A stretch of 64,000 nucleotides of DNA from Flaviflagellibacter sp963786225 (lineage in GTDB: Bacteria > Pseudomonadota > Alphaproteobacteria > Rhizobiales > Methylopilaceae): positions 57,509-121,508 of the forward strand of contig CAWAYQ010000025.1 in assembly GCA_963786225.1 (NCBI GenBank). The letters are read 5' to 3'. Below the pieces are notes generated by a model. The model ran no database searches. It had not been told where the DNA came from and saw only the letters and a list, made by a program, of their open reading frames with translations. Both the position numbers and the translations under genes were made by a program. Below, piece after piece: positions 26,059 through 34,615 of the stretch (positions within the stretch are counted from its first letter, which is position 1; every line of letters starts with the position of its first letter).

Positions 26059-26148
26059 TGGCGGAGGGAGCGGGATTCGAACCCGCGATACGGTTTCCCG
26101 TATACACACTTTCCAGGCGTGCGCCTTCAACCACTCGGCCACCCCTCC
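26059..26148 (-). tRNA. tRNA-Ser (anticodon GGA)
   Basis: The 90-nt minus-strand sequence folds as a class II tRNA. Acceptor GGAGGGG pairs with the 3' strand before discriminator G, and CCA is encoded. The D-arm is GGCCGAGTGG, the anticodon loop CTGGAAA (GGA), then a long variable arm and the T-arm GGGTTCGAATCCC. Its 3' end points toward the accessory region on the left. Confidence 0.95.
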
Positions 26149-26274
26149 ATCCGCTCGGAAGCGGACCGCCGCTATAGCCGCCCCGGCCCTGCGACGCAAC
26201 GCGGCATTCTGGGGCCCGACTGAACCACCTGCGCCTTTCGGAGTTTATCCACGCGAACTGAATGGATTTCACGC

Positions 26275-27378
26275 ATGGAACAAGCGCTTCTGACCCCCGA
26301 GGACGATGTCTGCCCGGCGCATGACCCCATGCTCTCGGCCGAAAATGCCGGTCTCAGCTATGTCACCGACGACGACCCGGGCATAACGCGCCAAAAGGCC
26401 GGCCGCGGCTTCGCCTATTACCTGCCCGGCGGACAGCTGCTGCGCGACCCGAGCGTGCTGAAGCGCGTCCGCAGCCTCGCCGTGCCCCCCGCCTATAACG
26501 ATGTCTGGATTTGCCCGCGCGCCGACGGCCACATCCAGGCCACAGGCCGCGACGCCAGAGGCCGCAAGCAATACCGCTACCATCCGAAATGGACCGAGAT
26601 CCGCGACGAGACGAAATATGAACGCCTGATCGATTTCGCCGAAAGCCTGCCGGGGATCCGCGCGCGGATTGAGCGGGACCTGGCGACCCGCGGCCTCTCG
26701 CGTGAAAAGGTTCTGGCGACCGTCGTCTTACTGCTCGACACGACGCTCATCCGCGTCGGCAACGAGAAGTATATGAGGGAGAACAAGTCGTTTGGCCTGA
26801 CGACGCTGCGCAACAAACACGTCGAAGCGGGATCGGAGCGCCTGCGCTTCTCGTTCAAGGGCAAGAGCGGCAAGAGCTGGAAGCTGACGGTCTCCGACCG
26901 CCGCATCGCGCGCATCGTCCGCCAGTGTCAGGACATTCCCGGGCAAAATCTCTTTCAATACTGGAACGGCGACGGCAATCCGCATGCGATCACGAGCCAG
27001 GACGTCAACGACTATATCCGCGAGATCGGCGGCAACGGCTTTTCGGCGAAACATTTTCGCACCTGGGCCGGGACGGTGACGGCCGCGCACGCGCTGAACG
27101 AGGCGGGGGCTTTCACATCCAAGACCGAATCCGTCCGGAAGCTGAATGCCGCCATCGACCGGGTCGCCGAGCGTCTTGTCAATACACGTGCAATTTCGCG
27201 CCGTTGCTATGTTCATCCGGCCGTTGTCGAGACGTTCCTGGAGGGCACGTTGCCGGCAGCCTTCGAGCGTGCGGAAAAACTCGGCTGGACGGTGGAAGGC
27301 CTGAAGCCGGAAGAGGAGCCGGTTCTTGCCTTCCTCAAGGCCGAATTTGCGGCGCGGAACAAAAAACAGGCCGCCTAG
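26275..27378 (+). CDS. DNA topoisomerase IB
   Basis: 367-residue type IB enzyme that nicks and reseals one strand via a 3'-phosphotyrosine. The bacterial/poxvirus-type domain is complete. The catalytic Arg lies in LIRVGNEKY (~160), there is a KHFRTWAGT block (~259-267), and the nucleophile Tyr is ~312 in SRRCYVHP. Length is normal for the family. Such enzymes are common in Hyphomicrobiales and often sit near stress genes, as here. It starts 126 bases past the tRNA gene. Confidence 0.93.
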   Translation: MEQALLTPEDDVCPAHDPMLSAENAGLSYVTDDDPGITRQKAGRGFAYYLPGGQLLRDPSVLKRVRSLAVPPAYNDVWICPRADGHIQATGRDARGRKQYRYHPKWTEIRDETKYERLIDFAESLPGIRARIERDLATRGLSREKVLATVVLLLDTTLIRVGNEKYMRENKSFGLTTLRNKHVEAGSERLRFSFKGKSGKSWKLTVSDRRIARIVRQCQDIPGQNLFQYWNGDGNPHAITSQDVNDYIREIGGNGFSAKHFRTWAGTVTAAHALNEAGAFTSKTESVRKLNAAIDRVAERLVNTRAISRRCYVHPAVVETFLEGTLPAAFERAEKLGWTVEGLKPEEEPVLAFLKAEFAARNKKQAA

Positions 27379-27403
27379 TTTGCCCTCAAAAGGGAGAACG
27401 ACC

Positions 27404-28239
27404 ATGGGCCAGCCCGCACAGAAGCAGGACCGTCAGCCTGGCCGCGAATATGAAATGCATCCCCGTCCGGAGTACGAACCGCGCTTCAAGGGGACGGGGC
27501 GTCTCAAGGACAAGGTCGCGCTCATCACCGGCGGCGATTCTGGAATTGGGCGCGCGACCGCTCTGGCCTTCGCGGAAGAGGGCGCCGACATCGCCTTCGT
27601 CTATCTCGAAGAGCACAAGGACGCGGAAGAGACGAAGCGGCTGATCGAGCAGCGCGGCCGCAAGGCGCATGCGATGGCCGCCGACCTTGGATTCGCCGAC
27701 GCTGCCGAAAGGGTGGTCGCGGAAACAATGAAGGTGTTCGGCAAGATCGACATTCTTCACAACAATTGCGCCGAGCAGCACGTGGTGAAGGATTTCTCCG
27801 AGATCTCGCCCGAACAGATCGAACGCACCTTCCGCACGAACATCTTCTCCTATCTGTTCGCGACACGCGCGGCGCTGAAGCATATGAAAACGGGCGGCGT
27901 TATTCTCAACACCGCGTCGATCACAGCATTCGAAGGCAATCAGATTCTCGTCGACTACAGCGCGACGCGCGGCGCCGCGGTGACGTTTACGCGCTCGATG
28001 GCGCAGCAACTTGCGAAGAAGGGCATCCGCGTCAATGCGGTGGCGCCGGGCCCGATCTGGACGCCGCTGATCCCGGCGAGCTTCGATGAGAAGCAGGTCG
28101 CGAAGTTCGGGACCGACACACCTCTCGGCCGTGCCGGTCAGCCAAACGAGGTCGCGTCGGCCTTCCTCTTCCTGGCGACGGAAGAGGCCTCTACATCACC
28201 GGCCAGGTACTGCACGTGAACGGCGGAACCTCGTTCTAG
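27404..28239 (+). pseudogene. SDR of the YhdF/stress-dehydrogenase group, frameshifted and lacking the catalytic Lys
   Basis: About 278 residues if repaired. The glycine motif is normal (ITGGDSGIGRA). The usual YxxxK site reads Y-S-A-T-R-G, with Arg (CGC) in place of the catalytic Lys. Near 28193 one base is missing: the frame turns to STSPARYCT, while the shifted frame gives the expected family end YITGQVLHVNGGTSF to a stop at 28237. A start at 27404 is preceded by AGGGAGAACGACC. A lost catalytic residue plus a frameshift argue for real decay, although the frameshift alone could be an error. Confidence 0.8.
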
Positions 28240-28733
28240 ACCGCGCTCTCCGTTGCACGCGGATTGATCTTGGCCTTGGCGAGGGACGTCAGTGCGGCAT
28301 CGAACTTCTTCTGGTCGCCGAGGGAGGAGCGGAGCGCCTTCGCGATTTTGTCCTGACCGAGGCTCTCCGCATAGCCGCACAGACTGCCATAGGCGGCCAT
28401 CTCGTAATGCGCGATCTTGTGCGCCGCGGCGATGAGCGCGGCGTCGCGCACCGCGGGCGGCAGGCTTTCCTGGGCAATCTTCTGGCTCTCGGTCACGAGC
28501 CCTTCCATGGGCAGCGAGACCTTGCCTTCGGGCGCTTCGTCCAGTTCCTCGAAAATGGCGCACAACCGCCGCACCTGACCTTGCGTCGTCGCGACGTGAT
28601 CCTTGAAGGCGCGCGTCAAGGCCGCCTCCCTCGCCGCCTTGGCCATGTCCGGCAGCGCGCTGAGCAATTGCTGCTCGGTGGAATAGGCGTCGCGCAACGC
28701 GTCGATCAGAAGATCGCGAAGGGTTTTTGACAT
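28236..28733 (-). CDS. DUF892 ferritin-like protein (YciE/YciF type)
   Basis: 165 residues, all-helical. LRDLLIDALRDAYSTEQQLL and a late AHYEMAAYGSLCGYAE supply Glu/His ligands of a di-iron four-helix bundle. YciE/YciF proteins are induced by osmotic and general stress. GAGGAACG precedes the ATG at 28733. It converges on the repaired SDR reading frame with a 4-base overlap; both belong to the stress theme of this block. Confidence 0.88.
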   Translation of the reverse strand: MSKTLRDLLIDALRDAYSTEQQLLSALPDMAKAAREAALTRAFKDHVATTQGQVRRLCAIFEELDEAPEGKVSLPMEGLVTESQKIAQESLPPAVRDAALIAAAHKIAHYEMAAYGSLCGYAESLGQDKIAKALRSSLGDQKKFDAALTSLAKAKINPRATESAV

Positions 28734-28778
28734 GGCGTTCCTCGCCACCACAACCTGCGGGACGGGCGCGCGGTTCCC

Positions 28779-30941
28779 CTAGTGGATTTCGATGATGCGG
28801 AGATCGCCGCGCCGCTCCAGCACCGTGATCGCGGCATCGATGCCGTGGCGCGTCAGCCGGATATCGGCGCTGGAAGCGCCGAGCTGAATGTTCTTCAGAT
28901 AGAGCCGGTCGAGAAAGTCCGGCAAAGCGGGAAGGTCGAACCGCACCTCGCGCTGGTCGTGATCGAGGGTCAGGCCCAGGCTCGCCTGGACGAGTGCGAG
29001 AGGGGTCGCGGATGCCCAGGCCTGCGGCGAGCAGGCGACCGGATAGCCGATCGGCCCCTGGCGCTGCTTGCGCCCGAAGCCGCAGAACAGCTCCGGCAGG
29101 CGTCGCAGTTCGATGTAACCCGCGGCTTCGAACAGGCCGCGAAACACTTTCAGAACGGCCTCTTTCTGTCCGTACCGCGCAAGGCCCATCGCGATCAGGC
29201 CGTTGTCATGCGGCCAGATCGAACCGTTGTGATAGGACATCGGATTGTAGCGTGCCGCCGAGGTGCCGACGGTGCGGATACCCCAGCCGGAAAACATATC
29301 CGGTTCCAGGAGGCGTGCGGCGACGCGGCCGGCGCGCTCCGAATCCGCGATGCCTGTAAACAGGGTATGTCCGGCGTTGGAGGCCGGCACCTCGCATTTT
29401 CGCTTCTTGCCGTCGAGCGCAAGCGCGTAGGTACCCATCTCCTCGCACCAGAAGACCTTCTCGAACCGGGCGCGTATCTCCTCGGCGCGCATGTCGTACT
29501 TTGCCGATTCGCCCTTGGCGCCGAGCCGGCGCGCCATTTCGCCGGCTTCCTTCCATGCGCCGTAGACATAGGCCTGGACTTCACACAGCGCGATCGGACC
29601 TTCCGCGAGATCTCCGTTTTTGTGGAAGATCGAATTGAACGAATCTTTCCAACCCTGATTGACGAGACCGGTGTCGCGCTGACGACGATACTCCACAAAG
29701 CCGTCGCCATCGATGTCGCCGTAGGTTTCAATCCAGTTGAGCGCGGCCTTGATGTTCGGCCATAGCGCGCGGATCGTTTCGAGATCGCCGGTGCGCCGCA
29801 TATACTCGCCGGCCAGCATGACGAACAGCGGCGTCGAATCCACGCTGCCGTAATAGAGGCCGAACGGGACCTCACGCAGCGCGGCCATTTCGCCGAACCG
29901 CATTTCGTGAAGAATTTTTCCGGGTTCGGAGTCGCGATAGGGATCTATTTCCTTGGCCTGCGTCGCGGCGAGAAGCTTCAGCACACCGCGCGCAACGGAC
30001 GGGTCGACCCACAGCATCATCAGCGCCGTGATGATGCCGTCGCGCCCGAACGGCGTCGAAAACCACGGAATGCCGGCATAAGGATAGACCCCATGCTCGG
30101 TATCGGTCATCAGTATGGTCAGGTCGGCCATGCTGCGGGTCACGACGTCCTCGACCAGCGCGCTCGAGCTCGTCATGCGCAGGGGGCGATCATTCGCGCG
30201 CCGCAACGCGCGGCGTGCTTCGGCAAAGGCCTTGAAGAAGTCGCGGCTCCGCCATTCGGAAATATCGTCGGCGTTGCAGGAGATGCGCACGAAGAACACA
30301 CGCTTCTCCTGGGGCTTCATCTGCATGTCGTAATAGGCAAAGCTCGTCTCGACGTCGTCGGGTGGGGGTGTGAACTGGAGCCGCGTGCGGCGGACGGTGC
30401 CGTCGAGGCCGATATAGTCGAAATCGACATCGCCGCGGTTCGTCACATCGACTGTACGTAGGCCGCGGGCCGCACGCTTCTGGCCGCGCACTTCGAACAG
30501 ATCGGAGAAATCGCAGTCGAATGTCGCACTGATTCTGATGCGCCGTGTCTCTTCGTCGTAGTTGAAGACCGTGATGCGTTCATACATCGCGCCCTGCCAG
30601 ACGAATTTGAGACGGTGCAGATGGATCGTGTCTTTCGGCAGAACGAGCCGGTCGCCCTCGAAGAAGTCCGGGTTCGTAAGGTCCGCCGTCAGTGCCGCGT
30701 TGTCGTCGGCGATGTTGGACGACAGCCTGAGCGGCCGCGCTCCGTTGAGCCGGATTTCGAAATGCGAGAGATGGCGTGTGTCGCGGTAATAGAGGCCGTC
30801 GGGGTTTCCCTCAAAGGCCATGAGATCGCCCTGGCTGTCGAGCACGGCAAAGCTGTCGTCATGCTTCAGACGCGACGGCCGCCCCCCGTCGAGCACCGTT
30901 CGGGCGGGTATATAAAACTGCGAAGCCAGCGCCTCGTTCAT
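28779..30941 (-). CDS. Amylo-alpha-1,6-glucosidase / GDE-type glycogen debranching-like protein
   Basis: 720 residues. The N-terminal beta domain opens DDSFAVLDSQGDL and GLYYRDTRHLSHF. The C-terminal (alpha/alpha)6 barrel carries WFSTPFGRDGIITALM and the acidic motifs LYYGSVDSTPLF, DGDGFVEYRR and GSIWPHDNGLIAMG of the GH133-like group. It probably hydrolyses alpha-1,6-glucosidic branches. The start at 30941 has GCAGGGGCG upstream. It follows a GT4 gene by 31 bases; this GT4-GDE pairing is widespread in alphaproteobacteria and its polymer is unknown. Confidence 0.87.
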   Translation of the reverse strand: MNEALASQFYIPARTVLDGGRPSRLKHDDSFAVLDSQGDLMAFEGNPDGLYYRDTRHLSHFEIRLNGARPLRLSSNIADDNAALTADLTNPDFFEGDRLVLPKDTIHLHRLKFVWQGAMYERITVFNYDEETRRIRISATFDCDFSDLFEVRGQKRAARGLRTVDVTNRGDVDFDYIGLDGTVRRTRLQFTPPPDDVETSFAYYDMQMKPQEKRVFFVRISCNADDISEWRSRDFFKAFAEARRALRRANDRPLRMTSSSALVEDVVTRSMADLTILMTDTEHGVYPYAGIPWFSTPFGRDGIITALMMLWVDPSVARGVLKLLAATQAKEIDPYRDSEPGKILHEMRFGEMAALREVPFGLYYGSVDSTPLFVMLAGEYMRRTGDLETIRALWPNIKAALNWIETYGDIDGDGFVEYRRQRDTGLVNQGWKDSFNSIFHKNGDLAEGPIALCEVQAYVYGAWKEAGEMARRLGAKGESAKYDMRAEEIRARFEKVFWCEEMGTYALALDGKKRKCEVPASNAGHTLFTGIADSERAGRVAARLLEPDMFSGWGIRTVGTSAARYNPMSYHNGSIWPHDNGLIAMGLARYGQKEAVLKVFRGLFEAAGYIELRRLPELFCGFGRKQRQGPIGYPVACSPQAWASATPLALVQASLGLTLDHDQREVRFDLPALPDFLDRLYLKNIQLGASSADIRLTRHGIDAAITVLERRGDLRIIEIH

Positions 30942-30972
30942 TCGCCCCTGCTTTTCCAGCCCTTGTTGAACG

Positions 30973-32112
30973 TCAGGCCACGGTCGCCGCACGCGCCGCA
31001 GCCGCCAGGCGCAGATCGCCATCCACGCCAGGATATATTTCTCCGGCGCCGCTGGCGACCAGCGCTTCAGCCCTCCGAAGGGGCACGGCGGGACGCGTCA
31101 GGTTTTCATAGAGATCGACATAATCCCGCGCCATGCGCTCCGACGAGAATCGCGCTTCGAACCGGGCGCGAACGGCGCGGCGGTCGAGCTTCAGCACACG
31201 GGGCAGGGCCGCGTATGCCGCGTCCATGCCATCGACGACGACGCCGCTGACACCGTTGTCGATCACTTCCGACACCGAGCCGCAGTTGAAGGCCAGAACC
31301 GGCGTACCGCAGGCCATGGCCTCGATCATCACAAGGCCGAAGGGTTCGGGCCAGTCGATCGGAAACAGAAGCGCGCGGGCGCGGCCGAGAAACTCTCTTT
31401 TCTGACGCTCGTTGATTTCGCCGACGAACTCGATGCCCGGGTTGCCGAGCAGCGGCTCGATGACGTCGTGGAAATAGACGAGGTCGGTCTTGTCGATCTT
31501 TGCCGCGACCTTCAGCGGAATGCCCGCCTCTTGCGCGATCATGATCGCGCGGTCGAGACGCTTCTCCGGGCTGATGCGGCCGATGAAAGCGAGGTAACCG
31601 CCATCGCCTTCGCCATAGGGCAGAAGGTGCTGCGGCAGGCCGTGATGGATCGTTTTCACCCAGTTCGCCCGCGGCAATGGATGTCGCTGATTGTCGGAGA
31701 TCGAAACCAGCGGCGTATCGCCGAACTCCCGGTAAACCGCCGCAAGGTCCGGAAGATCCTGCCGCCCGTGAAGCGTGGTGATGATCGGAAAGGGCCCGGT
31801 GGCGAAGGTCGGGTAATGAAAGTAGTCGACGTGGAAGTGAAGGATGTCGAAGCCGCCGGCTTCCTGAAGAACCCGGCCCATCATTATCATGTGGTAGGCT
31901 AAGGGATCGGTTACGTTCGGGTCGAGTTGCAGAGCCCGTTTACACGCAGGGACAAGCCTTGCTTTGGTCAGGCTGTCTCCGGAAGCGAACAAGGTCACGT
32001 CATGACCCATCCGAACCAATTGCTCGGTCAGGTAGGAAACCACACGTTCCGTGCCGCCATAAAACTGCGGCGGGCAGCTCTCATAGAGCGGCGCGATCTG
32101 GGCAATACGCAT
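30973..32112 (-). CDS. Family 4 glycosyltransferase
   Basis: 379 residues in two Rossmann halves (GT-B fold). N-terminal PPQFYGGTERVVSYLTEQL binds acceptor. The C-terminal donor-site motifs are FIGRISPEKRLDRAI and WPEPFGLVMIEAMACGTPVL, including the E-x7-E pattern of retaining GT4 enzymes. It transfers a sugar from a nucleotide donor in the cytosol. Co-transcribed with the debranching-like glucosidase; together they suggest synthesis or remodelling of a glucan-like storage or protective polysaccharide. Confidence 0.9.
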   Translation of the reverse strand: MRIAQIAPLYESCPPQFYGGTERVVSYLTEQLVRMGHDVTLFASGDSLTKARLVPACKRALQLDPNVTDPLAYHMIMMGRVLQEAGGFDILHFHVDYFHYPTFATGPFPIITTLHGRQDLPDLAAVYREFGDTPLVSISDNQRHPLPRANWVKTIHHGLPQHLLPYGEGDGGYLAFIGRISPEKRLDRAIMIAQEAGIPLKVAAKIDKTDLVYFHDVIEPLLGNPGIEFVGEINERQKREFLGRARALLFPIDWPEPFGLVMIEAMACGTPVLAFNCGSVSEVIDNGVSGVVVDGMDAAYAALPRVLKLDRRAVRARFEARFSSERMARDYVDLYENLTRPAVPLRRAEALVASGAGEIYPGVDGDLRLAAAARAATVA

Positions 32113-32144
32113 CTAAACACCCTTGCTGAGGGAAGGTCGGCCCC

Positions 32145-33275
32145 GTGCTAAGAAGTCCTGGCCGGGCCCCCGGGTTCCAACTCCGGTGTCGCAGCCTGTC
32201 ATGCGCTCTACGCATGATGGGTTTGATTTTATTTGTCTTTTTTGTATCGCCCGGTCTGGTCCCGGTGCTGGCACAGGCTCCGATGCCCGTGCCGCGGCCG
32301 GTGGTCCTGCCGCCACCGCCCCCACTTCCGCTCGACAGGGCTCCCGCCAAGCAGTTGTTCGGCACCGTGCGACTGCCGGCCGATCTGAGATCCCGTTCGC
32401 TCGGCTTCTATGCCAAAGGCTGTCTCGCCGGCGCCAAGCCGCTGCCGATCAACGGGCCCGACTGGCAGGTCATGCGGCTGTCGAGAAACCGCAATTGGGG
32501 CCATCCGGTCCTGATCAATCTGCTCGAAAAACTGGCGAAGAAGGTCCAGCAGGAGACGAAGTGGCCCGGCCTTCTCGTCGGCGACATGTCCCAGCCGCGC
32601 GGCGGGCCGATGATCACGGGCCATGCCTCCCATCAGGTCGGGCTGGACGCCGATGTCTGGCTCAATCCGATGCCGAAACGTACGCTGACCGCGCGCGAGC
32701 GCGAGGAGACGTCCGCGAAAAGCATGGCGAACGCGAACTTCTCGGACGTCAATCCGCAGACCTGGACGCCGGAGCATCTCAAGGTCATCCGGCTCGCGGC
32801 GAAGATGCCAGGCGTCGAGCGCATCTTCGTCAATCCGGTGATCAAGAAGAAATTGTGCATGGATGCGGAGGGCGACCGCTCATGGCTCGGCAAGGTGCGT
32901 CCCTATTGGGGACACGATTATCATATGCACATACGCATGGCCTGCCCGCCGGGCAGCGCGACCTGCACGGCGCAGAACGCGGTTTCCGGCGATGAGGAAT
33001 GCGGTGCGCCGCTTGATGCATGGCTGAAGCGTGTTCGCAAACCCGACGTGCCGCCGCCTCCGCCAAAGGAGCCGGTGAAGAAAAAGCCGCCGCCTCCGCC
33101 GATCACATTGTCCGACCTGCCGCCGGAATGCCGTGAGGTTCTGCAGGCGCCGGACGCGGCTGTGGCGGCTGCCAAGGCCGCGTCCGGTATTGTTGCGGCG
33201 CCCGATCCCGAGGATCAGGCGGCGACGCCCGATCCCACGGGGCAGGACACGCCGGTGCCGCCGACGCCGCAATAG
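32145..33275 (+). CDS. mepA: Penicillin-insensitive murein endopeptidase (LAS metallopeptidase)
   Basis: 376 residues as drawn. An N-terminal hydrophobic leader (ILFVFFVSPGLVPVLAQA) is followed by a Pro-rich linker and the MepA domain. Zinc ligands are visible in GHASHQVGLDADVW (His, Asp) and GHDYHMHIR (His). It cleaves D-Ala-meso-DAP cross-links in peptidoglycan. A ~95-residue Pro/Ala-rich C-terminal tail (PPPPPKEPVKKKPPPPP) is longer than in most relatives. The start is uncertain: GTG 32145 or ATG 32214. Its last 61 bases overlap msrA on the other strand. Confidence 0.88.
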   Translation: MLRSPGRAPGFQLRCRSLSCALRMMGLILFVFFVSPGLVPVLAQAPMPVPRPVVLPPPPPLPLDRAPAKQLFGTVRLPADLRSRSLGFYAKGCLAGAKPLPINGPDWQVMRLSRNRNWGHPVLINLLEKLAKKVQQETKWPGLLVGDMSQPRGGPMITGHASHQVGLDADVWLNPMPKRTLTAREREETSAKSMANANFSDVNPQTWTPEHLKVIRLAAKMPGVERIFVNPVIKKKLCMDAEGDRSWLGKVRPYWGHDYHMHIRMACPPGSATCTAQNAVSGDEECGAPLDAWLKRVRKPDVPPPPPKEPVKKKPPPPPITLSDLPPECREVLQAPDAAVAAAKAASGIVAAPDPEDQAATPDPTGQDTPVPPTPQ

Positions 33276-33877
33276 CCGTTCGGATTCTTCGCGAGATACT
33301 GCTGGTGATAATCCTCGGCGAAGTAGAATTCGCCGGCCGGCGCGATCTCGGTCGTGATCTCACCGTGACCCGCGGCCTTCAGCGCCGCCTGATACGCGGC
33401 GCGCGACGTCGCCGCCGCTTCCGCCTGCTCCGGCGTCGTCGTGTAGATTGCCGAGCGGTACTGTGAACCGACATCATTGCCCTGGCGCATGCCCTGCGTC
33501 GGATCATGCGCCTCCCAGAACGTCTTCAGCAGATCTTCATAGCTCACGATCTTGGGGTCGTAGGCGACAAGCACGGCCTCGGTGTGCCCGGTATGGCCCG
33601 AGCACGTCTCTTCATAGGTGGGGTTCGGTGTGATGCCGCCGGCATAGCCGACCGCCGTCACCCAGACGCCCGGTATGTTCCAGAACTTGCGTTCCACGCC
33701 CCAGAAGCAGCCCGCGCCGAAAACCGCGGTCTCGACACCGTCGGGATAAGGCCCCTTCAGCGCGCGCTGGGTGATGAAATGGTCCTTCGCGGTGCGGATC
33801 GCTTCGCGGCGGCCGGGCAGGGCCGTCTGCTGCGTCGGCATCGGGACTTCGGGCTTGAACAGCGAAAATATCGACAT
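33215..33877 (-). CDS. msrA: Peptide methionine sulfoxide reductase A
   Basis: 220 residues. Nucleophile Cys57 lies in FGAGCFWG, followed by TEAVLVAYDP and resolving cysteines in GYCGVGGTGVSCP near the C-terminus. It reduces S-methionine sulfoxide with thioredoxin. No signal peptide, so cytosolic. It converges on mepA with a 61-base overlap of coding ends, so both C-terminal tails share DNA. It belongs with the oxidative-stress genes nearby. Confidence 0.93.
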   Translation of the reverse strand: MSIFSLFKPEVPMPTQQTALPGRREAIRTAKDHFITQRALKGPYPDGVETAVFGAGCFWGVERKFWNIPGVWVTAVGYAGGITPNPTYEETCSGHTGHTEAVLVAYDPKIVSYEDLLKTFWEAHDPTQGMRQGNDVGSQYRSAIYTTTPEQAEAAATSRAAYQAALKAAGHGEITTEIAPAGEFYFAEDYHQQYLAKNPNGYCGVGGTGVSCPVGSGVAA

Positions 33878-33892
33878 TGCAAAATCCCTTTC

Positions 33893-34213
33893 TCAGTAGC
33901 GTTTGGGCAGCGGCCTCACCATGCTTGGCCGGGCGCGCCCGATCAGCATCAGGAGCAGCCCTGCAACACCGAGGACGGCAAAGGCGGGCTGCTCGAACAA
34001 CCAGGCGCCGGCCGGGTCCCAGAGGCCCACCCACACCCCCCGCAGCGTGCTTTCCGTGGTCTCGACGCCTGTCGGCCAGATCAGCCTGACGCTCTCGGCC
34101 AGCGAGGACAGATAAAGCGCATTGCCTGCGATGGACCTCGTTCCGTCGATCACGAGGATGACGAAGGCCGCCGCAAACAGAATGACGCCGATCAGCCTTA
34201 TGATGAACCGCAT
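33893..34213 (-). CDS. Small two-helix membrane protein
   Basis: 106 residues with N-terminal (LIGVILFAAAFVILVIDGTR) and C-terminal (AFAVLGVAGLLLMLIG) membrane helices and a polar middle. GGCGAGGCG precedes the ATG at 34213; the longer in-frame start adds unlikely sequence. Similar conserved small proteins occur in rhizobial genomes without known function. It lies 15 bases upstream of msrA on the same strand and may be co-transcribed. Confidence 0.75.
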   Translation of the reverse strand: MRFIIRLIGVILFAAAFVILVIDGTRSIAGNALYLSSLAESVRLIWPTGVETTESTLRGVWVGLWDPAGAWLFEQPAFAVLGVAGLLLMLIGRARPSMVRPLPKRY

Positions 34214-34615
34214 ATACGCCTCGCCCGGAATCAAAGATGGGAATTTACGAGGCGAATACCACATCGCCTCTCGCCGGGCCGCAAGGGACAATACGAGGCC
34301 GAACGGCCTCCGGATGCAGCAAAAAGAAACCAAGTGTTAACCAACGGCTGCTCCTGCGTATAGTTCGTGCAAATGCATAATTTGCGCGCAAGAAAAGAAA
34401 AATTCGGCTGTTGTAAGTAAACAAAACTTTAATTTCCAGGTATATTCCAAGTCTACGCAACGCCAATTGCCTAATTATCAGCCGGGCCTTTTTTCGAGAT
34501 AGCTGTTCAACGAAGTCGATTAAGACCTGGAGGCCGCTCTAAAGCGGGTGTTAATGAAGCACGTTCATACACTTAGCATCTGCAGGCCCAGAGACGGGCG
34601 CGCGGGAGCGGGAAC
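34214..34615. other. AT-rich intergenic promoter region
   Basis: A ~400-base gap between divergent genes. 34361-34470 is clearly AT-richer than the flanks (AAGAAAAGAAAAATTCGG, TAAACAAAACTTTAATTTCC), fitting promoter and possible nucleoid-protein sites for the GGDEF-EAL gene. No gene or repeat is seen. Confidence 0.5.
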
